A DNA stretch of 64,000 bases. Origin: an uncultured Tateyamaria sp. GTDB lineage: Bacteria; Pseudomonadota; Alphaproteobacteria; Rhodobacterales; Rhodobacteraceae. Position numbers and translations under genes: made by a program. Positions 1 through 9,378 of the stretch are shown in pieces. Positions within the stretch are counted from its first letter, which is position 1. Every line of letters begins with the position of its first letter. The notes under the pieces were generated by a model. That model did no database searches, was not told the DNA's origin, and was given only the letters and a program-made list of their open reading frames with translations. The DNA is taken from assembly GCF_947496075.1 (NCBI RefSeq), contig NZ_CANMBJ010000001.1, forward strand, positions 248,001 through 312,000, written 5' to 3'.

Positions 1-2
1 GC

Positions 3-410
3 CAAATTCTTATGGAAACCCGGCAATTCGCAGCGGCAGCGAATGCGCACGGCCGTGCGGTACAGTTGCGCCCCAACGATGGGCTGCTACAGGCCGGGTA
101 TGGCCGTGCGCTTTTGGCCAGTGGAAATGTCAGCGCGGCCCTGCCAGCCCTTGAACGCGCCCGCCGCATTGATTTCCGGGATGGATCGATGTTGCGCGAT
201 CTCAGCGTGGCCTATGCGAAATCCGGCCAGCGCGGCATGGCGTCACTTATCACTGCCGAGCGCTACGCCCTGCGTGGTCGGCTCGAAGATGCCGGTATTC
301 ATGCAAAGCGGGCCACCGGCCTCCTGTCAGAAGGGTCTGGCCCTTGGCAACGGGCACAGGATGTGGTCCTTGCATCTGAACGCGCAGAAAAGCGCAAGAA
401 ACGGAGATAG
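3..410 (+). CDS. C-terminal part of M48-family periplasmic metalloprotease (TPR region), 5' truncated
   Basis: The frame is open to the left edge of the window, so this is only the last ~135 codons of a longer gene. What remains is helical and has the small-residue spacing of tetratricopeptide repeats (for example 'GRALLASGNVSAALPALERA' and 'DLSVAYAKSGQRGMA'), ending in a basic tail 'AEKRKKRR'. In roseobacters the gene just upstream of a DsbA-like gene and ispG is commonly an M48 metalloprotease with a C-terminal TPR (BepA-like outer-membrane quality control), and the piece fits that. The zinc-binding HExxH part lies outside the window, so the protease assignment is inferred from context. The stop is 3 nt before the next start, suggesting one operon. 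Confidence 0.6.
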   Translation, partial: QILMETRQFAAAANAHGRAVQLRPNDGLLQAGYGRALLASGNVSAALPALERARRIDFRDGSMLRDLSVAYAKSGQRGMASLITAERYALRGRLEDAGIHAKRATGLLSEGSGPWQRAQDVVLASERAEKRKKRR

Positions 411-413
411 AGC

Positions 414-1160
414 ATGTTCTTCCGCCCCCTCGCAGCAGCCTCTTTTGCCATGGCGCTCGCCTTACCCGCCCAAGCGCTTGATCTGAGCCAGATGACCGAC
501 GAAGAGCGGCAAATTTTCCGTGAAGAAGTACGCGCATACCTGATGGACAACCCACAGGTGATTATGGATGCGGTGCAGGTGCTGGAACAAAGGCAAGCTG
601 CAGCACAAGCTCAAGCCGACCTTTCACTTGTGTCCGACAACGCCGAAGACATTTTCAACGACGGCTTCAGCTTTGTCGGCGGCAACCCCGATGGGGACAT
701 CACCCTGGTCGAGTTCCTCGACTATCGCTGCGGGTTCTGCAAACGCGCCCATGGTGAGGTTGCCAAACTATTGGAAACGGATGGCAATATTCGCCTGATT
801 GTCAAAGAATTCCCGATCCTTGGAGAACAGTCGCTGCTTGCCTCGCGATTCACTATCGCAACCAAGCAAATCGCCGGTTCAGAGGCCTACAAGAACGTCA
901 GCGACGCTGTGATGGAAATGTCAGGCGATGTATCGATGCGCACGCTGCGGCGCATGGCATCGACCTTTGGCCTCGATGCCACCGCGATCGAAGCGCATAT
1001 GGAAAGTGAAGCGGTGACGGATGAAATCCGTCGCACCCGTGCTCTAGCCCAAAGATTGCAGATCACCGGCACGCCTACATTCGTCCTGCAAGACGAACTT
1101 GTGCGCGGCTTCCTGCCCTTTGATGAGATGCAGGCATTGGTCGACGAAAAGCGGGGATGA
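414..1160 (+). CDS. DsbA/Com1-like periplasmic thiol-disulfide oxidoreductase
   Basis: A 248-aa thioredoxin-fold protein. The first ~21 residues form a signal peptide ending 'LPAQA'. A charged helical stretch (residues ~25-70, 'MTDEERQIFREEVRAYLMDNPQVI') matches the N-terminal helix of Com1/ScsC-type proteins. The active site CGFC lies in 'LDYRCGFCKRAH' near residue 107, and the cis-Pro loop appears as 'ITGTPTFVL' near residue 220. It should oxidise or isomerise disulfides in exported proteins. GGAG precedes the ATG by 7 nt. It follows the M48-type gene by 3 nt, consistent with a shared role in envelope protein folding and quality control. Whether it acts as oxidase (DsbA-like) or isomerase (DsbC/ScsC-like) cannot be told from sequence. 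Confidence 0.88.
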   Translation: MFFRPLAAASFAMALALPAQALDLSQMTDEERQIFREEVRAYLMDNPQVIMDAVQVLEQRQAAAQAQADLSLVSDNAEDIFNDGFSFVGGNPDGDITLVEFLDYRCGFCKRAHGEVAKLLETDGNIRLIVKEFPILGEQSLLASRFTIATKQIAGSEAYKNVSDAVMEMSGDVSMRTLRRMASTFGLDATAIEAHMESEAVTDEIRRTRALAQRLQITGTPTFVLQDELVRGFLPFDEMQALVDEKRG

Positions 1161-1205
1161 CCTGCTGAGGTCTTCAGGACGCCCGACCGCCTCCAGAAGA
1201 ACTCG

Positions 1206-2339
1206 CTATTCTGCCGCTTGCGCCTCTGCTGCGCTTGCGGCGTCCAGTTCCGCGGCTTTCTTCTCTACCTCTTCGACGATGTGATCGACCATCTGGTCAT
1301 TGTCCATCCGGTGGCTTTGCTTGCCAGCCAGATACACCATGCCGTGGCCGGCCCCACCGCCGGTAAAGCCCACATCGGTCATGAGCGCTTCGCCCGGTCC
1401 GTTCACGACGCAGCCGATAATGGACAGGCTCATGGGCGTCTTGATATGCGCCAACCGGTCTTCCAGCACTTCGACAGTCTTGATCACATCAAAACCCTGC
1501 CGTGCGCAGGATGGACAGGAGATGATGTTCACACCGCGGTGCCGCAGACCAAGTGACTTGAGAATTTCGTAACCGACTTTGACCTCTTCCACGGGATCGG
1601 CAGACAAGGACACGCGGATCGTATCGCCAATGCCCATCCAAAGCAGGTTGCCAAGGCCAATCGCGGATTTGATGGTGCCGGACGTTAAGCCGCCCGCTTC
1701 GGTGATCCCAAGATGGATCGGCGCATCCGTGGCCTCGGCCAACTTCTGATACGCCGCGGCCGCCATGAACACATCAGACGCTTTGCAGCTGATCTTGAAC
1801 TCGTGAAAGTCGTTGTCCTGCAAGATCTTGATGTGGTCGAGGCCACTTTCCACCATCGCGTCGGGTGTGGGCTCACCATATTTCTCGAGCAGGTGCTTTT
1901 CGAGTGACCCAGCGTTCACGCCGATGCGGATGGAGCAGTTGTGGTCGCGCGCGGCCTTGATGACCTCTTTGATCCGGTCTTGCGACCCGATGTTGCCGGG
2001 ATTGATACGCAGACAGGCGGCACCTGCCTCGGCCGCTTCGATCCCGCGCTTGTAGTGGAAATGGATGTCAGCAACGATTGGCACCGGGCTGTCAGCGACG
2101 ATCTCTTTCAACGCCTTGGACGACGCCTGATCCGGGACCGAAATACGCACGATGTCCGCGCCCGCCTCTGCTGCCGCCTGCACCTGCGCCACCGTCGCCG
2201 CGACATCGGTGGTCAAGGTGTTGGTCATGGTCTGGACCGTGATCGGCGCATCGCCACCAACCGGCACCGATCCCACCATGATCTGACGGCTTTCCCGACG
2301 GTAGATGTTACGCCACGGACGGATATGGTTAAGCGACAT
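1206..2339 (-). CDS. ispG: 4-hydroxy-3-methylbut-2-en-1-yl diphosphate synthase (flavodoxin)
   Basis: A 377-aa protein matching IspG/GcpE across its length. It converts 2-C-methyl-D-erythritol 2,4-cyclodiphosphate to HMBPP in the cytosolic MEP isoprenoid pathway, using a [4Fe-4S] cluster. The TIM-barrel half begins '[19 protein letters not shown]'. The cluster Cys residues are in '[12 protein letters not shown]' (about residues 273-285) and '[10 protein letters not shown]' (about 310-320). The C-terminal ~25 residues are an Ala/Glu-rich extension beyond the usual family end. It is convergent with the DsbA-like gene and lies 76 nt downstream of the RodZ-like gene on the same strand, a pairing often seen in Proteobacteria. 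Confidence 0.96.
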   Translation of the reverse strand: MSLNHIRPWRNIYRRESRQIMVGSVPVGGDAPITVQTMTNTLTTDVAATVAQVQAAAEAGADIVRISVPDQASSKALKEIVADSPVPIVADIHFHYKRGIEAAEAGAACLRINPGNIGSQDRIKEVIKAARDHNCSIRIGVNAGSLEKHLLEKYGEPTPDAMVESGLDHIKILQDNDFHEFKISCKASDVFMAAAAYQKLAEATDAPIHLGITEAGGLTSGTIKSAIGLGNLLWMGIGDTIRVSLSADPVEEVKVGYEILKSLGLRHRGVNIISCPSCARQGFDVIKTVEVLEDRLAHIKTPMSLSIIGCVVNGPGEALMTDVGFTGGGAGHGMVYLAGKQSHRMDNDQMVDHIVEEVEKKAAELDAASAAEAQAAE

Positions 2340-2415
2340 GAAACACCCTGTTCAGCATCGGCAGTTGTCACGAAAGATAGACAGGTGAAGGCACACCGGC
2401 AATGGGGCGCGAAGA

Positions 2416-3621
2416 CTATTCGCTGATCGCTGTGGATGTTGCTTGTGCTTCGGCGTAGCGGGTCAGCCCCTCGTCGGTGCTAACATCAACAGGCAGATAC
2501 GTCTCTTTCAGACCTGCAATCTCCAGCGGCAAGTTGGATGTCACAGCGCCAGTCGGGCCAACCGGACCATAGAACTTGTTGTTCATTGCGAAGTAGATTG
2601 CACCACTCTCGCCAGTGCGCAACGTGGGCGCTTCTTCGGTCAGGGGCGCTTCCCATGTATCGCCTGCCTGCATCGTTGCTTCGTAGATCACGGTACCATC
2701 GGCGGCACGCACGCGAACCCAGGAGGGTCGCACGGCAACCATTGTCAGCGCAGGCGCAGTTTCCTCGACCACTTGCGGCACGGTGGGTGCAATCGCCTCT
2801 GCCAAGGCGCGATCGACCGCTCCGATCAGCGGTGTGGTGACTGCCGGTTCGGGCGCTGCAAAAGTCCCGATCTCGCGCGGGTCCAAAGTGGCGATTGGCG
2901 CATCGCGCGCAACCAGCACAGGGACATCCAGCGCTTGCGGCCGGTACAGGCGATCCAGCGCATCCGCACGTGGCGTATCAATCGTGGGACCCTGCTCGGC
3001 CAATGACAGGTTTGAGCTGCTCAATGGATCAAGATCGGACAGAACGACCGGCGTTTGATCCACGGGCGCGACCTGTACGCGTTGCACCTCTTGCAGCACG
3101 GAATAGCCGCCAAACCCGATGCCACCAATCAAGGCGAGCAACACAAGCGACGATCCGACGGCGCGTGGCTCAATCCGTGACCAGACGGCCTCGCCTGTTG
3201 GAACGAACGGGGTCGCAGGTGCTGCGAAGATATCGGCTCCGTGAGGTTTCTGCAGCCGATCTTCACGCGCGGCTTTCTTAACCACGGACGCTTCTGCTGA
3301 CATGCCATGGGCAACAGCAAAGCCGCTTTCTGCGCAGAATGTGTGGAAGGAACGATCAGGGTCCATGTTCAGGTAACGGGCATATGACCTAACGTAACCT
3401 GCGATGAAGCCCGGAGTGTCGAAGGCATCTGGGTCACAGGCTTCTATGGCGGCGATATAGCTTGCCTTGATCCGCAGCTCACGCTGCACATCCAACAAGG
3501 ACTTGCCCATCGTTGCACGCTCGCCGCGCATGATGTCGCCTAGGCGCAACTCGAAGTCGTCAAAGCCCTTTGGCTCGACGTCTTCTTGAACTTTTGCGAT
3601 GTCGGATTTCCGCCCGATCAT
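2416..3621 (-). CDS. RodZ-like membrane protein with HTH and DUF4115 domains
   Basis: Read from the ATG at 3621 ('MIGRKSDIAK') the protein is 401 aa; the ORF-track start at 3663 adds 14 residues that do not look coding. Layout: a Xre-type helix-turn-helix of the HTH_25 kind at residues ~28-95 ('MGKSLLDVQRELRIKASYIAA', then 'FIAGYVRSYARYLN'), a linker, one transmembrane helix 'SSLVLLALIGGIGFGGYSVL' near residues 158-178, a disordered periplasmic stretch, and a C-terminal DUF4115-like domain ('SWVRVRAADGTVIYEATMQ'). This is the RodZ architecture. RodZ links MreB to the cell-wall elongation machinery, but many alphaproteobacterial relatives are only annotated as DUF4115 proteins, so no symbol is given. 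It lies between hemA and ispG on the same strand. Confidence 0.8.
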   Translation of the reverse strand: MIGRKSDIAKVQEDVEPKGFDDFELRLGDIMRGERATMGKSLLDVQRELRIKASYIAAIEACDPDAFDTPGFIAGYVRSYARYLNMDPDRSFHTFCAESGFAVAHGMSAEASVVKKAAREDRLQKPHGADIFAAPATPFVPTGEAVWSRIEPRAVGSSLVLLALIGGIGFGGYSVLQEVQRVQVAPVDQTPVVLSDLDPLSSSNLSLAEQGPTIDTPRADALDRLYRPQALDVPVLVARDAPIATLDPREIGTFAAPEPAVTTPLIGAVDRALAEAIAPTVPQVVEETAPALTMVAVRPSWVRVRAADGTVIYEATMQAGDTWEAPLTEEAPTLRTGESGAIYFAMNNKFYGPVGPTGAVTSNLPLEIAGLKETYLPVDVSTDEGLTRYAEAQATSTAISE

Positions 3622-3733
3622 ACAGCTGCCCCGTTGTACCAAGTGATGACAAATCGATCCCACTCGATTCGCTTCACCTCTGTTGTTTAACAGACGGTAA
3701 CATATGGCAATGTTATTTGCGAATATTAGTGAA

Positions 3734-4969
3734 TTATCCTGCGCTCTCGGCGCGATTTAGCGCACAATGAGACCACAGTTTATCCATAGCTTTTACAAGG
3801 GCATCGATCTCTTCCGGGCCATGCACCGGCGATGGTGTAAATCGCAGCCGTTCGGTTCCGCGTGGCACAGTCGGGAAGTTGATCGGCTGAACATAAATAC
3901 CGTGCTCTTCCAACAGCATATCGCTGAGCATCTTGGTGTGAATAGGGTTACCGACCATGACAGGAACGATGTGACTGCCGTGATCGATAATGGGCAAGCC
4001 CATGCCTTTCAGTCGCAATTTCAACGCCTTGGCTTGTACCTGATGGTCCGCGCGCAGGTTTTCAGCTGTTTTCAAGAACGCAACCGATGCAGCCGCCCCG
4101 GCAGCGACGGCGGGTGGCAGCGACGTCGTAAAAATAAATCCAGGCGCATATGACCGGATCGCATCGCACATCTTGGCCGATGCGGCGATGTAGCCCCCCA
4201 TAACCCCATACGCCTTCGCCAGCGTGCCGTTGATGATGTCGATGCGGTGCATCACCCCGTCACGCTCAGCAACACCTGCACCACGCGGACCGTACATGCC
4301 CACGGCGTGCACCTCATCGATATATGTGAGCGCGCCGAATTCGTCGGCAAGATCACAAATCTCTTCGATTGGTCCAAAATCGCCATCCATCGAATAGATG
4401 GACTCGAATGCGATCAGTTTGGGCGCATCAGGATCGTCAGCCTCCAAAAGCTCCCGCAGATGCTCGACATCGTTGTGGCGGAAAACACGCTTCGCACCAC
4501 CGTTACGACGCACACCTTCGATCATCGACGCATGGTTCAATGCATCCGAATAAATAATAAGGCCCGGAAAGAGCTTAGGGAGCGTGCTTAATGTCGCGTC
4601 GTTGGCGATATACGCGCTCGTAAACAGCAACGCGGCATCTTTGCCGTGCAGATCGGCAAGCTCGGCCTCAAGCCGTTTATGGTACACCGTCGTGCCCGAA
4701 ATGTTGCGCGTCCCGCCCGAACCGGCACCGGTCGCATCAATCGCTTCATGCATGGCTTGCAGCACAATGGGGTTTTGACCCATGCCAAGATAGTCATTGC
4801 CGCACCACACGGTAATTGGTGCCTTGGTGCCATCAGGCCGCGTCCATTCCGCATGTGGGAACTGACCCTTTTGACGCTCGATGTCGATGAAGGTCCGGTA
4901 ACGGCCTTCGTCATGCAGGCGTTGCAGGGCTGTGTCCAATTTGGCGGTGTAGTCCACGCGAGGCTCCAT
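3734..4969 (-). CDS. hemA: 5-aminolevulinate synthase
   Basis: A 411-aa PLP enzyme that condenses glycine and succinyl-CoA to 5-aminolevulinate, the first step of haem, sirohaem and bacteriochlorophyll synthesis in alphaproteobacteria (C4 route). Visible motifs: glycine-rich '[12 protein letters not shown]' near residue 80, 'HASMIEG' near 140, '[13 protein letters not shown]' with the PLP-contacting Asp near 215, and the Schiff-base Lys in '[16 protein letters not shown]' near residue 248. Length is normal for the family. The C-terminal 'HCALNRAES' tail is ordinary. No FnrL or other regulatory box is evident in the 210-nt gap to the divergent dipeptidase gene. Confidence 0.96.
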   Translation of the reverse strand: MEPRVDYTAKLDTALQRLHDEGRYRTFIDIERQKGQFPHAEWTRPDGTKAPITVWCGNDYLGMGQNPIVLQAMHEAIDATGAGSGGTRNISGTTVYHKRLEAELADLHGKDAALLFTSAYIANDATLSTLPKLFPGLIIYSDALNHASMIEGVRRNGGAKRVFRHNDVEHLRELLEADDPDAPKLIAFESIYSMDGDFGPIEEICDLADEFGALTYIDEVHAVGMYGPRGAGVAERDGVMHRIDIINGTLAKAYGVMGGYIAASAKMCDAIRSYAPGFIFTTSLPPAVAAGAAASVAFLKTAENLRADHQVQAKALKLRLKGMGLPIIDHGSHIVPVMVGNPIHTKMLSDMLLEEHGIYVQPINFPTVPRGTERLRFTPSPVHGPEEIDALVKAMDKLWSHCALNRAESAG

Positions 4970-5179
4970 TTTGGTCTTTGCGTCTTTGTCATTCCGCTGA
5001 CGCAGTATTTAGAATGAATATAGACAGCGAGATTGGGCTTCAATGCTAATCAAATGCGCGTCATGTCGCAGGTCTGGTATTCCCCACCCAGGCAACCTGC
5101 GCTTTGACCCAGATCAACCACTGGACACTGCCCCGCCGCATCGTAGTGTTGCCGCAGCAGTCAAACCAAAGGAAACCCC

Positions 5180-6550
5180 ATGACCCTCGACGCCGTTCTG
5201 TCCCGCATCGATGCTGATCTGCCCCAAGCAACCGAACGGTTGCTAGAGCTATTGCGCATCCAGTCGATCTCGACCGATCCGGCATTTGCGGATCATTGTC
5301 AGACAGCGGCGGACTGGTTGGTGAGGGATCTGCAAAGCATTGGCATCACAGCAGAAAAACGGGAAACACCGGGGCACCCTATGGTTGTGGGTCACGTAGA
5401 AGGCGACGGACCGCACCTTCTGTTCTACGGGCACTACGACGTACAACCTGTTGATCCGTTGGAACTTTGGGATCGCGACCCGTTCGATCCACAGATCGAA
5501 GAAACGGCCAAAGGGCAAGTCATCCGGGGGCGTGGATCATCTGATGACAAAGGTCAGCTCATGACCTTTGTTGAAGCATGTCGCGCCTGGAAGTCCGAGC
5601 ACGGCGCCCTGCCATGCCGCATTACCTTCTTCTTCGAAGGCGAAGAAGAATCAGGCTCTCCGTCCTTGGTCCCCTTCATGCAGGAGAACTCGGAAGAGCT
5701 GAAATCCGACCTCGCCCTGATCTGCGACACCGGCATGTTCGAGTCCCGCGTACCGTCCATCGTCACAATGCTGCGGGGATTGCTAGGCGAAGAGATCACG
5801 ATCACCGCCCCAGACAAAGACTTGCATTCGGGCATGTATGGTGGGGTCGCGATGAACCCGATCCGTGTACTTACCCACGTCCTTGCCTCACTGCATGACG
5901 ATCAGGGTCGCGTTACGGTCCCTGGGTTCTACGACGGCGTACACGAATTGCCGGATGACATTCGCAGCCAATGGCAAGGCCTCGCCTTTGACCATGGCAC
6001 GTTCCTCGGCGATGTGGGTTTGTCGGAACCAGCAGGCGAACAGGACCGTACCCCAATCGAAATGATCTGGTCCCGCCCGACCTGCGATGTGAATGGCATC
6101 TGGGGCGGTTACACAGGCGACGGCTTCAAGACTGTCCTACCGTCCAAGGCACACGCCAAAGTGTCTTTCCGCCTTGTCGGCGATCAGGACCCGCACAAGA
6201 TCCGCAACAGCTTCCGACAGATGGTGGAGGACGCCCTGCCCGCCGATTGCGAGGTTGAATTCTCAGGCCACGGAGCCAGCCAGGCATCGACGACAGAAAC
6301 AACCGATCCGGCCTTCGAAGCGGCGCGTGTTGCGCTCACGAATGAATGGAATGTCCCTGCCGCCTATGTCGGCTGCGGTGGCTCGATTCCGATCGCAGGT
6401 CATTTCCAAGACATTCTCGGCACCACCCCCATGCTCGTCGGCTTCGGCAAGGATGACGATCAGATCCACTCGCCCAACGAAAAATACGACATGGAGAGCT
6501 TTCACAAAGGTATCCGCAGCTGGGCTCGTATCCTCGACGCTCTGACATGA
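5180..6550 (+). CDS. M20-family dipeptidase (di-zinc metallopeptidase)
   Basis: A 456-aa cytosolic M20/M25/M40 peptidase. Metal and catalytic motifs are in family order: 'LLFYGHYDVQPVD' (His ligand and catalytic Asp, ~residues 75-88), 'GRGSSDDKGQ' (bridging Asp, ~115), 'FFFEGEEESGS' (catalytic Glu and Glu ligand, ~150), 'ICDTGMF' (~182), and a final His in 'DDQIHSPNE' (~430). A dimerisation-domain insert with 'DLHSGMYGG' is present. It probably cleaves dipeptides or N-acyl amino acids; substrate is not readable from sequence. AAAGGA precedes the start by 6 nt. Its stop overlaps the next gene's ATG (ATGA), so the two are translationally coupled. Confidence 0.92.
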   Translation: MTLDAVLSRIDADLPQATERLLELLRIQSISTDPAFADHCQTAADWLVRDLQSIGITAEKRETPGHPMVVGHVEGDGPHLLFYGHYDVQPVDPLELWDRDPFDPQIEETAKGQVIRGRGSSDDKGQLMTFVEACRAWKSEHGALPCRITFFFEGEEESGSPSLVPFMQENSEELKSDLALICDTGMFESRVPSIVTMLRGLLGEEITITAPDKDLHSGMYGGVAMNPIRVLTHVLASLHDDQGRVTVPGFYDGVHELPDDIRSQWQGLAFDHGTFLGDVGLSEPAGEQDRTPIEMIWSRPTCDVNGIWGGYTGDGFKTVLPSKAHAKVSFRLVGDQDPHKIRNSFRQMVEDALPADCEVEFSGHGASQASTTETTDPAFEAARVALTNEWNVPAAYVGCGGSIPIAGHFQDILGTTPMLVGFGKDDDQIHSPNEKYDMESFHKGIRSWARILDALT

Positions 6551-7401
6551 TGACGTTCACGACTGCCGAAGACGTTACCATCGCCCATGATATACAAGGC
6601 GATGGGCCTCCGGTTCTGCTTCTACACGGTTTTCCGCAAACCAGGGCCATGTGGCACGCCATTGCGCCACAACTGGCCCGGGACTTCACCGTCGTCACCG
6701 CCGATTTACGCGGCTACGGTGCCAGCACCAAACCAGCGCGGATGGAGGATATGAGCTTTCGCAACATGGCCACTGATCAACGGGCGCTGATGGAACATCT
6801 CGGCTTTGATCAATTCCACCTCGTCGGTCACGACCGCGGCGCGCGCACCGCACATCGCATGGCTTTGGATAGTGCCAACAGCGTCCTGTCCCTCACCTTG
6901 ATGGATATTGTACCGACCCATTTGCTGCTGAACGAGGTGACGCAGCAGTTTGCGCGCGCATACTATCACTGGTTCTTTCTGGCTCAACCTGCACCGTTTC
7001 CGGAAACGCTGATCGGCCATGATCCCGATGCCTATTTCGAAAGCTGCCTGGCCGGTTGGGGCGGTGGTACGGGCGGGTTCGACGCTGACGCGCTTGAGGC
7101 GTATCGCACTTCATGGCGCGATCCCGATTGCATCCGCACGATGTGCAACGACTACCGCGCCGGCATCGATGTTGATTTCGACCTCGACGCCTCGTATCTC
7201 GGGCGATCAGTCGATTGCCCTGCCCTTGTGCTTTATGGCGCAGACGGAGTCATGGGACGATCCTATGACGTGGCTGCCACCTGGGCGGATCGGCTGACAA
7301 ACATGCAAGCGAAGGGGCTGCCCGGCGGACATTTCTTCCCAGACACACACTCCGTGGAGACCGCAAAGGCCCTTACCGATTTCTTGAGTTCGCAAAAGTA
7401 A
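6547..7401 (+). CDS. Alpha/beta hydrolase of the haloacetate/fluoroacetate dehalogenase type
   Basis: A 284-aa alpha/beta hydrolase. The nucleophile elbow is 'GHDRGAR' (~residues 97-103), with Asp rather than Ser, as in fluoroacetate dehalogenases. The carboxylate-binding Arg pair of that elbow is present, the halide-binding His-Trp is present in 'YYHWFFLAQPAP' (~140-150), the Tyr equivalent in 'NDYRAG' (~205), and the catalytic His in 'GGHFFPD' (~265). The oxyanion strand is 'LLHGFPQTRAMW'. The set agrees with what I know of the Rhodopseudomonas palustris enzyme. Substrate could be a halo- or fluoroacetate, or another small ester or epoxide. The ATG overlaps the dipeptidase stop by 4 nt; an alternative ATG lies one codon downstream. 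Confidence 0.85.
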   Translation: MMTFTTAEDVTIAHDIQGDGPPVLLLHGFPQTRAMWHAIAPQLARDFTVVTADLRGYGASTKPARMEDMSFRNMATDQRALMEHLGFDQFHLVGHDRGARTAHRMALDSANSVLSLTLMDIVPTHLLLNEVTQQFARAYYHWFFLAQPAPFPETLIGHDPDAYFESCLAGWGGGTGGFDADALEAYRTSWRDPDCIRTMCNDYRAGIDVDFDLDASYLGRSVDCPALVLYGADGVMGRSYDVAATWADRLTNMQAKGLPGGHFFPDTHSVETAKALTDFLSSQK

Positions 7402-7428
7402 GGCGCAACTGCCGGTGCGCCCCGCACG

Positions 7429-8301
7429 TCAAATCACGCCCACAAACCTCTCGGGCAACACATACTGGGTAGCATAGTCCGGGCGGTCGAAATGATAATA
7501 TCCAGTATCGCCACGCGGTTTGAAACTGCGCTGCATCTTCCGACGCAACGGGCGCATGTCGAACTCATCGACCATTTCGAGCTTGGCGAAGTCTTCGAAA
7601 ACCTCTCGATCCTCCCCCCGCGCTTCTGCAAACCAGTGGCGACCTATCGAGGCTTCCTTGACCGATGCATTCACCTCATCGGTGACCGCATTGCGGTGAT
7701 CCATCACGCCGACATATGCGCCGAAATCACAGAACTTCAGATGCATGAGGTACAAATCGTCCGGTGTGAACAGCTTGTCGGCCTGCGTGAAATGCCCGCC
7801 CCGCGCGATCTTGACTGGGACAGAGATGATGCAAGGCTTGGAATAATGTGGTGCCGGACGCACATGACGGCGCGGACCAATGATGTGATCTGTGATCTCG
7901 TCCTGTTCGAGATCGATGCGATGGATCACCTCAAGACCAAGCGGCGTCAACACGCGACCATCAGGCGCATCTTCCAGAAAATCCAGCAACGTACCGCCCG
8001 CCTCCGGGTCACGCACGACCAGTTCATCCACGTCACCAACGATCACATGACGGTAGTAGCGCCGTAGTCCCCCAACGAGGTTGTTCAGTAGTCCCCAACG
8101 CTTGATGTCGAAATTCTTGTGCGGGTCCCCAGGAATGCCGACGATGTTGCACCCGGCGGCCAGCTCGGCCACTTCGGCACCACGACCATGATTGATGACA
8201 TAGCAATTCTCGCGCCCAAACATCTCACCGTAGTGGCGCAGCCACGCTTTCAAGAAAAACGCGTCATCGCGCACCATGGTCACGACGGCCACTGTCTGCA
8301 T
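7429..8301 (-). CDS. Glycosyltransferase family 2-like protein
   Basis: A 290-aa protein that starts 'MQTVAVVTMVRDDAFFLKAWLRHYG', the usual beginning of family 2-like (Glyco_tranf_2_4) transferases, where the first strand carries the nucleotide-sugar site. An acidic DxD-like motif appears in 'VIVGDVDELVVRD' near residue 95. There is no signal peptide or membrane helix, so it should act in the cytoplasm, probably on a cell-surface polysaccharide or lipid. It is divergent from the sulfotransferase-like gene by ~90 nt; a transferase beside a sulfotransferase hints at decoration of a surface glycan, but there is no larger polysaccharide cluster here. Donor and acceptor are unknown. Confidence 0.75.
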   Translation of the reverse strand: MQTVAVVTMVRDDAFFLKAWLRHYGEMFGRENCYVINHGRGAEVAELAAGCNIVGIPGDPHKNFDIKRWGLLNNLVGGLRRYYRHVIVGDVDELVVRDPEAGGTLLDFLEDAPDGRVLTPLGLEVIHRIDLEQDEITDHIIGPRRHVRPAPHYSKPCIISVPVKIARGGHFTQADKLFTPDDLYLMHLKFCDFGAYVGVMDHRNAVTDEVNASVKEASIGRHWFAEARGEDREVFEDFAKLEMVDEFDMRPLRRKMQRSFKPRGDTGYYHFDRPDYATQYVLPERFVGVI

Positions 8302-8391
8302 CTGCTAAGGTCCTGCTCAAAGGGTTATTTTTGCGCACCCTATCGCAAGGACCCGGCCAAGAGAATCGTTATTTTGCCCCAGAGGCTGCGC

Positions 8392-9144
8392 ATGACACTG
8401 CCCCCAGACTTTGCCCGAACCGGCCTGCATGTCAGGCGTGCGGGTGAAACGCCGATCACGGGCTATCAGATCATCGGAGAACGGTCATCGGGCACGAATT
8501 TCGTCAAGCGCTTGTTGGGCCGGAACACAAACCTAGTACCAACCGAAGCACTGGGCTGGAAACATGGCTTTCCCCACATGATGGCGATCCCGTCGGACTT
8601 GGCAGTGATCGTCGTTGTACGAAGGGCTGACACATGGGCGCGGTCCATGTTTTCGAAGCCATGGCACACGACACCCGCCATGCAGGCCATGCCTTTTTCA
8701 GAGTTCATTCGCGCACCATGGGACACGATCATTGACCGTCCCCGATACTTCGAAGGGCTGGTCCCGGAAGGCAGTGTCGGCCTGCCTTTGCAACATGACA
8801 GGCATCCGGCAACGGGCGCACCTTTTGAAACACTGTTTGCCCTGCGCACCGCAAAACTCAACGGGATGTTGTCGCTCCTGAACCGTGACTGCACTTGCGC
8901 CATTCTCCGTATGGAGGATACGCAAGAGCGACCACGGGCAACACTCGATGCTTTGACGTCCGGTCTTGGCTCTGCTCAACCGCATGCCGAATACCGCCCC
9001 GTCGTCAAACGGCTTGGCTCAAAATTCAAACCCGCCGTTGCAGATCGCCCCGCCCTGCCCGACCGCTGGAGCCCAGAGGACATGACGCACCTGCGCAGCT
9101 CTGTAGACACAGACCTCGAAGCGCAATTGGGCTACATCTACTGA
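8392..9144 (+). CDS. Sulfotransferase-like P-loop protein
   Basis: Read from the ATG at 8392 the protein is 250 aa; the ORF-track start at 8119 would run through the divergent glycosyltransferase and is unlikely. Near the N-terminus 'GYQIIGERSSGTNFVKRLL' looks like the 5'-phosphosulfate-binding loop of PAPS-dependent sulfotransferases, and 'LAVIVVVRRADTWARSMF' resembles the 3'-phosphate-binding strand with Arg and Ser. No signal peptide or membrane helix. I infer a soluble sulfotransferase, or a related nucleotide-binding protein, possibly acting with the neighbouring glycosyltransferase. Confidence in the fold is moderate and in the substrate nil. A hairpin repeat follows the stop by one base. 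Confidence 0.55.
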   Translation: MTLPPDFARTGLHVRRAGETPITGYQIIGERSSGTNFVKRLLGRNTNLVPTEALGWKHGFPHMMAIPSDLAVIVVVRRADTWARSMFSKPWHTTPAMQAMPFSEFIRAPWDTIIDRPRYFEGLVPEGSVGLPLQHDRHPATGAPFETLFALRTAKLNGMLSLLNRDCTCAILRMEDTQERPRATLDALTSGLGSAQPHAEYRPVVKRLGSKFKPAVADRPALPDRWSPEDMTHLRSSVDTDLEAQLGYIY

Positions 9145-9145
9145 T

Positions 9146-9198
9146 CCTCTTTCATCTTGCCAGGTAAACTTCGGGGAGCACGAGGGGCTGGCCCCTCG
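9146..9198. repeat. Interspersed hairpin repeat, copy A
   Basis: Begins 'TTCATCTTGCC', continues with 'TAAACTTCGGGG' and ends in a perfect 8-bp stem CGAGGGGC/GCCCCTCG with a TG loop. The same layout recurs at 52203 and, more weakly, at 32341; its leading part also occurs at the cysH start (44418). It lies directly after the sulfotransferase-like stop. No T-tract follows, so it is not a standard terminator. Confidence 0.6.
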
Positions 9199-9252
9199 TT
9201 ACACCGCAAGGCAATCACAGAGCAATCAGCATGGCTTGGAGGTTGGGAAAAG

Positions 9253-9329
9253 TGGCGCGGTTGACGGGGCTCGAACCCGCGACCCCCGGCGTGACAGGCC
9301 GGTACTCTAACCAACTGAGCTACAACCGC
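9253..9329 (-). tRNA. tRNA-Asp (GTC), copy 1
   Basis: The reverse complement folds as a full 77-nt tRNA with encoded CCA: acceptor GCGGTTG, D-arm 'GCTCAGTTGGTTAGAG', anticodon stem-loop with GTC, T-arm containing 'GGGTTCGAGCCC', discriminator G. Identical to the copy 49 nt upstream in transcription order. Confidence 0.97.
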
Positions 9330-9378
9330 GCATTTTGCCTTTCGGCGTGCCCATTCCTCCGGGACCAGAGAGCAGCAG

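Noticed and set aside
1481-1500. TTGATCACATCAA, an FNR-like half-palindrome
   Set aside because: Spacer is three bases rather than four and it lies inside the ispG coding sequence, so a regulatory role is unlikely.
3690-3710. Possible CtrA-type TTAA site upstream of the RodZ-like gene
   Set aside because: Only one half-site is convincing; spacing to the second does not match TTAA-N7-TTAA.
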